This document shows, in pieces, positions 7,941-13,541 of a DNA stretch of 13,541 nt. The first letter of the stretch is position 1, and the number at the start of each line of letters is the position of its first letter. A model generated the notes under the pieces. It was not told the DNA's origin, did no database searches, and saw only the letters and a list, made by a program, of their open reading frames with translations. The stretch comes from Campylobacteraceae bacterium. GTDB taxonomy: Bacteria > Campylobacterota > Campylobacteria > Campylobacterales > Sulfurovaceae. Location: positions 1 to 13,541 of the forward strand of contig JALWQQ010000215.1 in the NCBI GenBank assembly GCA_027083075.1. Reading direction: 5' to 3'. A program made the position numbers and the translations under genes.

Positions 7941-8615
7941 TTATTCGACCGTCACATTTTTGGTCAAATCTTTCTCTACCGTTTCGTTGCCCCTCACGGT
8001 CACGGTTGTGGCGATGCGTACCTGCTTGGGTTCGGTGTAGCCGCACTGCTCCGCACAGGTAACCGTACCGACAAGGTAGTAACGACCGCTTGGCACGCCG
8101 TAAAAGGCAAAATTGCCTTCGTTGTCGGATGCCGTAAAGCGCAGATAGTTAAAGAGTCTTGGGTCCGGTTTTTCCAATTTGCGCCCCTGCAGATAGCTTA
8201 CCTCGTACCACTGCTTGGCGTACGAAGTAAGCGGATTGAGATAGAGGCGCGTATTTTTGCCGACGACCGCCTCGTCATATAGCCCGACTAGATAGATCTT
8301 TCCCTTTACGGTTGCCTTACCTACACCTGCATAGCCGCGGTACTCCGAGGGACGAAAGGGTACGCGCTTGACCTTGGCGGGCACGGCTTCGACACTCTCG
8401 TTGCTTTCGGTATCGATCCGCTCCTCTTCGAGATCACTCGTATCGATGTCGCTTTCGTCGACATTGGTCTCTTTTGCCCAAGCATTCTCTTCAGTATGAT
8501 GCGTTGTTGCCTTTACCGGTGCGCTTGGCGGCTCAACCGTCACCTCTTTATGCATACATCCGGTAATGAACGTTATCGAAAAGAAAATCGGTATCATCAA
8601 AAAGAAACGCTTCAC
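7941..8615 (-). CDS. Lipoprotein with carboxypeptidase-regulatory-like (transthyretin-like) domain
   Basis: A 224-residue exported protein of unknown function. The signal peptide ends in the lipobox ITGC (Cys20). A strongly acidic, Asp/Glu/Ser-rich linker follows (about 42-76), and a beta-rich C-terminal domain spans about 102-224. Within that domain, TASDNEGNFAFYGVPSGRYY (161-180) has the D-x-x-G-x-F-x-F-x-x-[VL]-P-x-G-x-Y form of carboxypeptidase regulatory-like domains, small beta sandwiches common in surface proteins. Cys187 and Cys191 could form a disulfide. The start codon is GTG at 8615, supported by a GAGGAG box 6 bases upstream. The gene lies 40 bases after mnmE and 9 bases before the NifQ-like gene, at the tail of the rpmH-mnmE run. 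Lipoprotein and domain calls are solid; the function is not known. Confidence 0.8.
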   Translation of the reverse strand: MKRFFLMIPIFFSITFITGCMHKEVTVEPPSAPVKATTHHTEENAWAKETNVDESDIDTSDLEEERIDTESNESVEAVPAKVKRVPFRPSEYRGYAGVGKATVKGKIYLVGLYDEAVVGKNTRLYLNPLTSYAKQWYEVSYLQGRKLEKPDPRLFNYLRFTASDNEGNFAFYGVPSGRYYLVGTVTCAEQCGYTEPKQVRIATTVTVRGNETVEKDLTKNVTVE

Positions 8616-8655
8616 TCTCCACTCCTCTAAATCTTAAAATAAGACAAGCTGCAGG

Positions 8656-9996
8656 CTATTTCCCCAAGCAAAACTCAGAAAACATTTTATCTAAAATTTC
8701 TTCATTATCGTAAGGCTTGGTAATGGAAGAGAGTGCTTTGATCGCCTCTTGTATATGATAAGCAAAAAACTCCAACGCTCCCTCCTGCAGCAGTCGCTCG
8801 CTCTCTTCTATCTGCATGACCGCTTGAGTTACCGCCTCGATCTGCCGCCTACTTACCAGCAAGATATCATCACCGTGCGAAAGCTTGTCCAGTAGCGCTT
8901 CAAGTCTATGTGTCAAACGCGAAAACTCACGCTTGGCACTCACTTCGATAGGGTCGAAGGCGTTGAGCTTTTCGCCATCCAGTACTCTCGGTAGATCACT
9001 CTTGTTGATCGCAACAATCATTTGCGAAGGCTCAAGCCGATCTAATAGTTTTACAATCTGCTCATCCTCCTCATCCCACGCCCTACTTCCGTCAAAAAGT
9101 GCGATCACCACATCCGCCTCTTCTATACTCTCGAGGGTCTTGGCGATGCCGATACGTTCGATCTCATTGTCGGCTTGCCGCACACCGGCGGTATCGACGA
9201 TGCGGATCAAGTGTGTGCCGATGCGTATCGCCTCTTCGATCGTATCACGGGTTGTACCGGCTACATCGCTAACGATCGCGCGCTCATAACGCAGCAAGGC
9301 ATTGAGCAAAGAGCTTTTGCCGACATTGGGCTTACCGATGATCGCCACCTTATAACCCTCGATCAAGCCGGCTCTTCTACGGCTTGCCTCAACCGTCTCT
9401 TGCAGTTGACTCTTGAGTTGCGATAGCTTTGCGAAGATCTGCGTATAGATAGTTTCGGGCAGATCCTCTTCGGCATAGTCGATCGTCACTTCGGTGTAGG
9501 CAAGGATCTCCAAAAGTGCGTCACGGTGCGCATCGACAAAGGCGCGAAGTTCGCCCTTGAGTTGCTTTGCCAAGATCTTCGCCGCATCGACACTTTTGGC
9601 TTCGATAATCTTGGCGATCGCCTCCGCTTCACTCAGATCGATTTTACCGTTAAGAAAAGCGCGTTTACTAAACTCCCCCGGCAACGCCAAGCGCGCCCCG
9701 AGTCTGCAGACCTCTTCTAAGATACGTTCGGCAACGACAATGCCGCCATGACACTGAAACTCGACAATATCCTCACCGGTAAAACTTTTAGGTGCTTGAA
9801 AATAGAGTACGATCGCTTGATCGATCGTCTCTTCGTTACTATCGTATAGGGTACGCAGATTGGCATAACGCGGCTCAAAGGATATGCTGTGTGTCAAGCG
9901 TTTGGCAATGTCAAGTGATAGTGAACCGCTAAGGCGTACGATCGCGATAGAAGCGATACCGTGCGCGGTTGCAACGGCAGCGATCGTATCGTTCAT
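8656..9996 (-). CDS. mnmE: tRNA modification GTPase MnmE (TrmE)
   Basis: With MnmG, MnmE installs the (carboxymethyl)aminomethyl group on wobble U34 of certain tRNAs, using GTP hydrolysis and a tetrahydrofolate-derived carbon. The 446-residue protein is full length. The N-terminal tetrahydrofolate-binding domain includes FTGEDIVEFQCHGG (72-85) and a PGEFSKRAFLNGKIDL stretch (106-121). The inserted G domain has the P-loop GKPNVGKS (221-228), GTTRDT (247-252), DTAG (268-271), NKSD (331-334) and SAK (353-355). The C-terminus is CLGK with the conserved Cys443, a conservative variant of the common CIGK. The ATG at 9996 lies 2 bases after the jag stop, indicating cotranscription and probably coupled translation. 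The MnmG partner is not in the window. Confidence 0.97.
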   Translation of the reverse strand: MNDTIAAVATAHGIASIAIVRLSGSLSLDIAKRLTHSISFEPRYANLRTLYDSNEETIDQAIVLYFQAPKSFTGEDIVEFQCHGGIVVAERILEEVCRLGARLALPGEFSKRAFLNGKIDLSEAEAIAKIIEAKSVDAAKILAKQLKGELRAFVDAHRDALLEILAYTEVTIDYAEEDLPETIYTQIFAKLSQLKSQLQETVEASRRRAGLIEGYKVAIIGKPNVGKSSLLNALLRYERAIVSDVAGTTRDTIEEAIRIGTHLIRIVDTAGVRQADNEIERIGIAKTLESIEEADVVIALFDGSRAWDEEDEQIVKLLDRLEPSQMIVAINKSDLPRVLDGEKLNAFDPIEVSAKREFSRLTHRLEALLDKLSHGDDILLVSRRQIEAVTQAVMQIEESERLLQEGALEFFAYHIQEAIKALSSITKPYDNEEILDKMFSEFCLGK

Positions 9997-9998
9997 GA

Positions 9999-10826
9999 TT
10001 AGCGTCTGTTGAAGGCATTAACGATGACATATTTGCCACCGTTGTAGCGGTCGGTCTTGATCGCTACATACTTATCGGGAAAAGTCGCACGCAACTCCTC
10101 GAGGGCGATCTGCACCAAGATGCCGTCAAGCACCTTGGTTCTACCCCGACCGTTGGCGCGAATCTCTTCGATCACCGGCACAAGATAGTTGCGGATCATC
10201 TCCTGCTGCATCGTCAAAAACTGTGCGATCTCCAACTTGACATAGAGCCCGTACTTAGCATGTATCCAGTTATAGAGGATGTACGAGAGGGCATTGTAGC
10301 GATACCCCTCTTTACCGATTAGAAGCGCCGCATCGTTTCCGTCAAGAAAGATCAGCGCCGTACTGTCGCGTACATCGACTTCAACGATGTCTATGTCGAA
10401 GCATGAGGTCTCGATGAGCGCCTTGAGATCGGTCTCGATCTCTCGCGCGATCTCTTCATCGCTTAAAGGCACCGGCTCCTCTTCAAAGAAGCCTTCGACG
10501 CTCGGATCATCTTGCGCAAGCGTCGCGTCGGACTCCTCTTCCATCTCCTCTTCCGTTGCCGTCTGCACATCCGTCTCTTCGGCTTCGGAAGCAACCGATC
10601 CGGCGTCTGTTTCCGGCGCAACATCCGCGACATCTTCTTGTATCACTGCCGCCTTAGGTAGATCGGGGCACGCCGCTACGATGATCGCCTCTTTGGCAAA
10701 AAGACCCATGATCCCCTTTGTGGGGTACTGTACCACCTCAACTTTGAGTTCCGATACGGAACACCCCAGAGTCTCGGCAGCGATCTTATAAGCCTCTTCC
10801 AATGTATCTGCAACAAATTTTTTCAT
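9999..10826 (-). CDS. jag: RNA-binding protein KhpB/Jag (Jag-N and KH domains)
   Basis: A 275-residue RNA-binding protein of the Jag/KhpB/EloR family, linked in other bacteria to control of cell elongation and division and usually encoded beside yidC. Residues 1-50 form a Jag-N domain with the motif KGIMGLFAKEA (37-47). A long acidic linker (about 64-130), rich in Glu, Asp, Ala and Ser, follows. The KH domain contains the RNA-contacting loop GKEG (171-174) in LIGKEGYRYNALSYI. The C-terminal part sits where an R3H domain is expected, but the R-x3-H signature is not visible, so it is absent or diverged. The ATG at 10826 has AAGGA about 7 bases upstream. The gene lies 22 bases after yidC and 2 bases before mnmE, the standard order. 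Confidence is high for family, low for RNA targets. Confidence 0.93.
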   Translation of the reverse strand: MKKFVADTLEEAYKIAAETLGCSVSELKVEVVQYPTKGIMGLFAKEAIIVAACPDLPKAAVIQEDVADVAPETDAGSVASEAEETDVQTATEEEMEEESDATLAQDDPSVEGFFEEEPVPLSDEEIAREIETDLKALIETSCFDIDIVEVDVRDSTALIFLDGNDAALLIGKEGYRYNALSYILYNWIHAKYGLYVKLEIAQFLTMQQEMIRNYLVPVIEEIRANGRGRTKVLDGILVQIALEELRATFPDKYVAIKTDRYNGGKYVIVNAFNRR

Positions 10827-10848
10827 ATGCTATCCTTTTTTATTTGCC

Positions 10849-12423
10849 CTACGATACCTGTGCCGCCTTATAGCGGACATACATCTTATTGATATAAAAC
10901 TGCTGCGCGATGGTCAACAGGTTGCTTGTAAGCCAATAGAGCACCAATCCTGCGGGGAAGGTTACAAAGAAGACCGTCATGATCACGGGGAACCACTTGA
11001 AGATCTTCTCCTGCATAGGATCGGTAAAGTTGCTCGGTGTCAAGCGCTGTTGGAACCACATCGAAGCACCCATCAGCACAGGTAACACATAGTAGGGATC
11101 CATCTTCGAGAGATCGTGGATCCACAGCATCCACGGCGCCCCCTGTAGTTCAACCGCGTTAAGCAAGACACGGTAGAGTGCAAAAAAGACGGGGATCTGC
11201 AAAAGCATCGGCAGACAGCCGCCGAGAGGATTGGCGCCGTGTTTTTTATAAAGCTCCATCATCTTAAGGTTGAGCTTGGCGGGATCGTCCTTGTATTTTT
11301 CACGAAGCTCTTTCATCTTGGGTGCCAGATCTTTGAGCTTCTGCATCGACATCATCCCCTTGTAGGTAAGGGGAAAGAGTACCGCTTTGACCAAGATGGT
11401 AAAGAGGATGATCGCCCAGCCCCAGTTGCCGATATGATCATGTATCCAGTGCAAAATCTTAAAGAAGGGTTTTGCCAAGAAGGTAAACCAACCGAACTCT
11501 ATCGCATCCTCCAAGCGTTTATCGAGCACAGTAAGCACTTTGTACTCTTTGGGACCGATATAGCCGTGAAGCGTTGTCGTGCCGCTTTTTTTGACGAAAA
11601 GCAACGGATCGCCCTTGCCGGTCTTTAAGACATGGGTATCGAGACCACCGTCAAAATCATAAAAGAGCGACGCGTGATAACGATCGAAGGCAGAGACGAT
11701 CTTTGCGCCGTTAAAGAGTTCGTCGCCTTTTGCCTCACCATCTTCGATCACTTTTATTTTATTGTCCGAAGTTTTAACCAAGGCACCGCGTGCAACCAGA
11801 TAACGAGAGTGATCGGCAACGGGACGATACCCCGGCGTGATGAAATATGCAACCGGTTTGTCGGTCTTGACCGTCACACTATATGCCCCTGAGGGTTGAA
11901 AGGTAATCTCTTTGTGCACCGTAACACCGGAGAGCTTTTGTGTTAAGCGAAGGGTATGCGACGCCTCTTTGAGTGTAACGTCGCTTTTGCCATCGATCAC
12001 AAAGGGGGTCTCAAACGCCTCTTTATTGAGTGCTACATCGGCAAAACGAAGTTCCAAAGGCTTCACGGCACTCGGATCGATGATCTGCAAAGCGTTACCG
12101 TTTTGGTCTTTGTATTTCTCTTCGAGTAGTGTCATCGCAGCGATGCGTCCGAGCCTATCCACCACGATCGTAAAGCGATCGGAGCGGATCGTAGCCAGCT
12201 TTTCTGCCTTTGACGAAAGCGCGGAGGTACTTTGGGATGCAGCGCTTGTTTGCACTTGTCTCTGCGGTGTTGCTTGTGTAGCACCTTGCTTTACCGACTT
12301 TGTACTGTTGGCCTCAAGCGTCTTATTGCCCTTGGGCGCAAAGAGATAGCCGTATCCGACAAAAACAACAAACGAGAGTACCAAAGCCAGGAGCAATCGC
12401 CTATTCATATCCTGCTGTTCCAA
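10849..12423 (-). CDS. yidC: Membrane protein insertase YidC
   Basis: YidC (Oxa1/Alb3 family) inserts and folds inner-membrane proteins alone or with SecYEG. The 524-residue protein has the Gram-negative layout: an N-terminal membrane segment (about 9-28), a Gln/Ser/Thr-rich linker, a periplasmic beta-supersandwich domain (about 75-300) and the five-helix insertase core (about 315-515). Core landmarks are NPLGGCLPMLLQIPVFFALY (398-417), WIHDLS (434-439), DPYYVLP (442-448) and FPAGLVLYW (489-497). The position of the hydrophilic-groove Arg (R366 in E. coli) is Lys346. The TTG at 12423 is chosen as start: AAAGGA (12431-12436) lies 7 bases before it, whereas the in-frame ATG at 12408 has its only AGGA one base away. 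It follows rnpA by 68 bases with no yidD between. Confidence 0.95.
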   Translation of the reverse strand: MEQQDMNRRLLLALVLSFVVFVGYGYLFAPKGNKTLEANSTKSVKQGATQATPQRQVQTSAASQSTSALSSKAEKLATIRSDRFTIVVDRLGRIAAMTLLEEKYKDQNGNALQIIDPSAVKPLELRFADVALNKEAFETPFVIDGKSDVTLKEASHTLRLTQKLSGVTVHKEITFQPSGAYSVTVKTDKPVAYFITPGYRPVADHSRYLVARGALVKTSDNKIKVIEDGEAKGDELFNGAKIVSAFDRYHASLFYDFDGGLDTHVLKTGKGDPLLFVKKSGTTTLHGYIGPKEYKVLTVLDKRLEDAIEFGWFTFLAKPFFKILHWIHDHIGNWGWAIILFTILVKAVLFPLTYKGMMSMQKLKDLAPKMKELREKYKDDPAKLNLKMMELYKKHGANPLGGCLPMLLQIPVFFALYRVLLNAVELQGAPWMLWIHDLSKMDPYYVLPVLMGASMWFQQRLTPSNFTDPMQEKIFKWFPVIMTVFFVTFPAGLVLYWLTSNLLTIAQQFYINKMYVRYKAAQVS

Positions 12424-12430
12424 AGATCCA

Positions 12431-12436
12431 TCCTTT
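12431..12436 (-). promoter_or_regulatory. Ribosome binding site deciding a TTG start for yidC
   Basis: AAAGGA on the minus strand ends 7 bases before the TTG at 12423. It supports the TTG over the ATG five codons downstream. The start MEQQDMNRRLLLALVLSF then gives the N-terminal length usual for epsilon-type YidC. Confidence 0.7.
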
Positions 12437-12491
12437 ATACAAATCGTACCTGAAATAAAATATCGGGTGTAAAAGTATAGCTTTCACTTGA

Positions 12492-12815
12492 TTAAGACTC
12501 TTTAATGACGGCAATTTTTCGCAAAGCCTCGACAAAGAGTTTACGACGTGCGGGGTAACTCATCTCAAGCAGTGGTGCCTTAGCAACAAAGATATATGCA
12601 CCACTCTTGAGTTTAGGTGCCACTTCGATGAAGTGCGCACGCAGCAGGCGCTTGGCGCGGTTTCGCGCTACCGCCTTGCCGACCTTCTTACCGGCTACGA
12701 AGGCGACTTCCCTCTCTTTTCCGGAAAGATAAAAGATCACAAAAGCCGACGTATGTCTTACCTTCTCGGCTTTTTTGTAGATGCGCGAAAAGTACCGAGC
12801 TTCGGCGATGCGCAC
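12492..12815 (-). CDS. rnpA: Ribonuclease P protein component RnpA
   Basis: Small basic protein that binds the RNase P RNA and helps remove 5' leaders from pre-tRNAs. The family signature lies at KKVGKAVARNRAKRLLRAHF (43-62 from the GTG), containing the RNR motif. It is preceded by a core typical of the family's beta sheet (HTSAFVIFYL and EVAFVAGKKVG). The start is uncertain. A GTG at 12815 gives 107 residues and begins 22 bases after the rpmH stop, but only an A/G-rich stretch (AAAGATAAG) serves as a ribosome site. An in-frame ATG at 12878 would add 21 residues and overlap the end of rpmH by 41 bases, without a good ribosome site and with residues unlike RnpA. The GTG is preferred. Its place between rpmH and yidC is the usual one. 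Confidence 0.92.
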   Translation of the reverse strand: MRIAEARYFSRIYKKAEKVRHTSAFVIFYLSGKEREVAFVAGKKVGKAVARNRAKRLLRAHFIEVAPKLKSGAYIFVAKAPLLEMSYPARRKLFVEALRKIAVIKES

Positions 12816-12837
12816 AAAAGAGCTTATCTTTGCGATA

Positions 12838-12972
12838 TTAGACCGCCAGACGTTTTCTACCTTTTGCTCTACGCGCATTGATCACTCTGCGTCCGTTTTT
12901 TGTCTTCATGCGCGCTCTAAATCCATGCGTGCGCTTTCTCGGCGTATTGTGCGGCTGGTAGGTTCGTTTCAT
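12838..12972 (-). CDS. rpmH: 50S ribosomal protein L34
   Basis: A 44-residue, strongly basic protein of the large ribosomal subunit, complete and typical. It starts [18 protein letters not shown] and ends in the RRAKGRKRL segment characteristic of L34. The ATG at 12972 is chosen over an in-frame extension to 13026 because AAAGGA lies about 8 bases upstream and the 18 upstream codons do not resemble L34. It heads the conserved rpmH-rnpA-yidC-jag-mnmE cluster. A promoter candidate sits in the 54-base gap behind it. Confidence 0.98.
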   Translation of the reverse strand: MKRTYQPHNTPRKRTHGFRARMKTKNGRRVINARRAKGRKRLAV

Positions 12973-13008
12973 AATGGTATCCTTTCGATGCCTTAAATTG
13001 TAGGCGCG

Positions 13009-13014
13009 ATTGTA
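13009..13014 (-). promoter_or_regulatory. Candidate -10 box for the rpmH cluster
   Basis: The minus strand reads CTTGTGTACAATCGCG, with TACAAT about 36 bases before the rpmH start. A second TACAAT lies 12 bases nearer the gene (12997-13002), so one or both could be used. No clear -35 box is seen. A strong promoter just before rpmH is expected for this cluster. Confidence 0.4.
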
Positions 13015-13026
13015 CACAAGTTGCAC

Positions 13027-13479
13027 TTAATGCAGGCTGTAGAAGAATATCTCCTTTCTTTCCGTTTCGCAGGCATTGACAAAAAGTTCAAAAAGACGAT
13101 AAATAATATCGCGACTTCCACCCGCGTAACTCTTACGCACCTCAATTTCGACGATAAAACTCTCTATATGAGACAGATCCAGATGTCTTTTAAGTCTCTT
13201 GATCATCTGAAAACCACCCTCTATATCGGTATCACGACACAATAAAGCATAAAGATTTTCTTTGGGTAAAATGTCGAAAAGAAGATCTCCGGATCTTTTC
13301 TGTTCAAGCATCAAACGCTTTAAATCAAATGCTTCCGCGACAGTAACCAATACGACGAGAACACGTTCTTGTCTATCTTTCTCCATCAGATAGCGTGATA
13401 CGTCCAAGGGAATCTCCAAAGCCTGTAACAGACCCATTGCCACTGCAAAACGCTTTTGCTCGATATGGTCTTTACGCAT
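13027..13479 (-). CDS. Hypothetical protein, possible degenerate GGDEF-like domain
   Basis: A 150-residue protein that I cannot assign to a named family. Hydrophobic strands and helices alternate: VLVVLVTV (40-47), a helix at about 49-62, LYALLCRDTDIEGGFQMIKRLK (starting at 77), SFIVEIEV (107-114), a helix SRDIIYRLFELFVNA (122-136), then EIFFYS. The order, and the run from LYALL through DTDIEGG to KRL, resembles the part of GGDEF domains just after the GG(D/E)EF motif (commonly EFALLLPDTDLEGA and so on). The GGDEF signature itself is missing, with KEN in its place, so cyclase activity is not expected. No signal peptide or membrane segment is seen. The ATG at 13479 has AAGGAG at 8 bases, and an extended -10 promoter lies upstream. 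It ends 54 bases before rpmH. Confidence 0.75.
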   Translation of the reverse strand: MRKDHIEQKRFAVAMGLLQALEIPLDVSRYLMEKDRQERVLVVLVTVAEAFDLKRLMLEQKRSGDLLFDILPKENLYALLCRDTDIEGGFQMIKRLKRHLDLSHIESFIVEIEVRKSYAGGSRDIIYRLFELFVNACETERKEIFFYSLH

Positions 13480-13507
13480 TTTGCGTACTCCTTTTTGCCC
13501 CCTCCGC

Positions 13508-13537
13508 TTACGATTATAACATAGATTTTACGATTAT
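13508..13537. repeat. Two direct copies of TTACGATTAT, 20 bases apart
   Basis: The ten-base word TTACGATTAT occurs at 13508-13517 and 13528-13537, start to start 20 bases, about two helical turns. The nearer copy overlaps the extended -10 box of the downstream minus-strand gene. The other sits close to the -35 region, as expected for a transcription factor operator. The window ends four bases beyond the second copy, so further copies cannot be excluded. Confidence 0.5.
13513..13521 (-). promoter_or_regulatory. Extended -10 promoter of the gene starting at 13479
   Basis: The minus strand reads TATGTTATAATCG: a perfect TATAAT preceded by TG and one base, the extended -10 form. It lies 33 bases before the ATG at 13479. 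This is the best promoter match in the window. Overlap with a direct repeat suggests regulation at this site. Confidence 0.65.
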
Positions 13538-13541
13538 GACC

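Noticed and set aside
7797-8282. A 161-codon plus-strand frame across the NifQ-like and lipoprotein genes
   Set aside because: It is antisense to two genes with signal peptide, ribosome sites and recognisable domains. The translated product has no recognisable features.
8885-9289. A 134-codon serine-rich plus-strand frame opposite mnmE
   Set aside because: It is fully antisense to the conserved MnmE G domain, with no ribosome site or family motif.
10387-10791. A 134-codon serine-rich plus-strand frame opposite jag
   Set aside because: The serine richness is the mirror of the acidic Glu/Asp/Ala linker of Jag read on the other strand.
1-13541. A new defence system, mobile element, CRISPR array or RNA gene
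   Set aside because: Both strands were read for repeats with spacers, transposase or integrase motifs, nuclease/helicase pairs and tRNA-like folds. None was found, and nearly all sequence is accounted for by ordinary genes.

Overview
The window looks like chromosomal DNA from a member of the Campylobacterota (Epsilonproteobacteria), probably a Sulfurovum- or Sulfurimonas-like lineage. This is inferred from protein sequence character alone: an all-alpha dimeric dUTPase of the Campylobacter type, a short PurL, a YidC/KhpB/MnmE set with epsilon-like wording, and an AGGA-type ribosome binding site before most genes. No tRNA, rRNA, insertion sequence, CRISPR array, phage gene or recognisable defence system was found, and no gap between genes exceeds about 130 bases.

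Layout. (1) Bases 1-4799, minus strand: a lipid-anchored alpha/beta hydrolase, then purL, a lipid-anchored L,D-transpeptidase (YkuD fold), and the N-terminal part of purH, which runs off the left edge. purL, the transpeptidase gene and purH are packed with gaps of 1 and 28 bases, so they read as one unit with a likely promoter before purL. (2) Bases 4800-4931: a divergent promoter region. (3) Bases 4932-7571, plus strand: dut (dimeric dUTPase) and a polytopic DUF4153-type membrane protein. The 3' part of that membrane gene is much more AT-rich and far poorer in GATC than the rest of the window. (4) Bases 13479-7611, minus strand, eight genes with gaps of 2-68 bases: a small protein that may be a vestigial GGDEF domain, rpmH, rnpA, yidC, jag/khpB, mnmE, a lipoprotein with a carboxypeptidase-regulatory-like domain, and a short NifQ-family protein.

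How the genes fit together. Block 4 is the conserved rpmH-rnpA-yidC-jag-mnmE cluster (ribosomal protein L34, RNase P protein, membrane insertase, RNA-binding protein, tRNA-modifying GTPase). yidD is absent from its usual place between rnpA and yidC. Two accessory genes sit at the tail of the cluster. Block 1 supplies two steps of de novo purine synthesis with a peptidoglycan cross-linking enzyme between them. dut limits dUTP and provides dUMP for thymidylate synthesis.

Most of the window is ordinary core genome. The points most worth checking are the NifQ-like protein with a shifted cysteine set, the possible degenerate GGDEF protein and the direct repeats over its promoter, the compositional break in the DUF4153 gene, and the unusually high density of GATC in the core genes.
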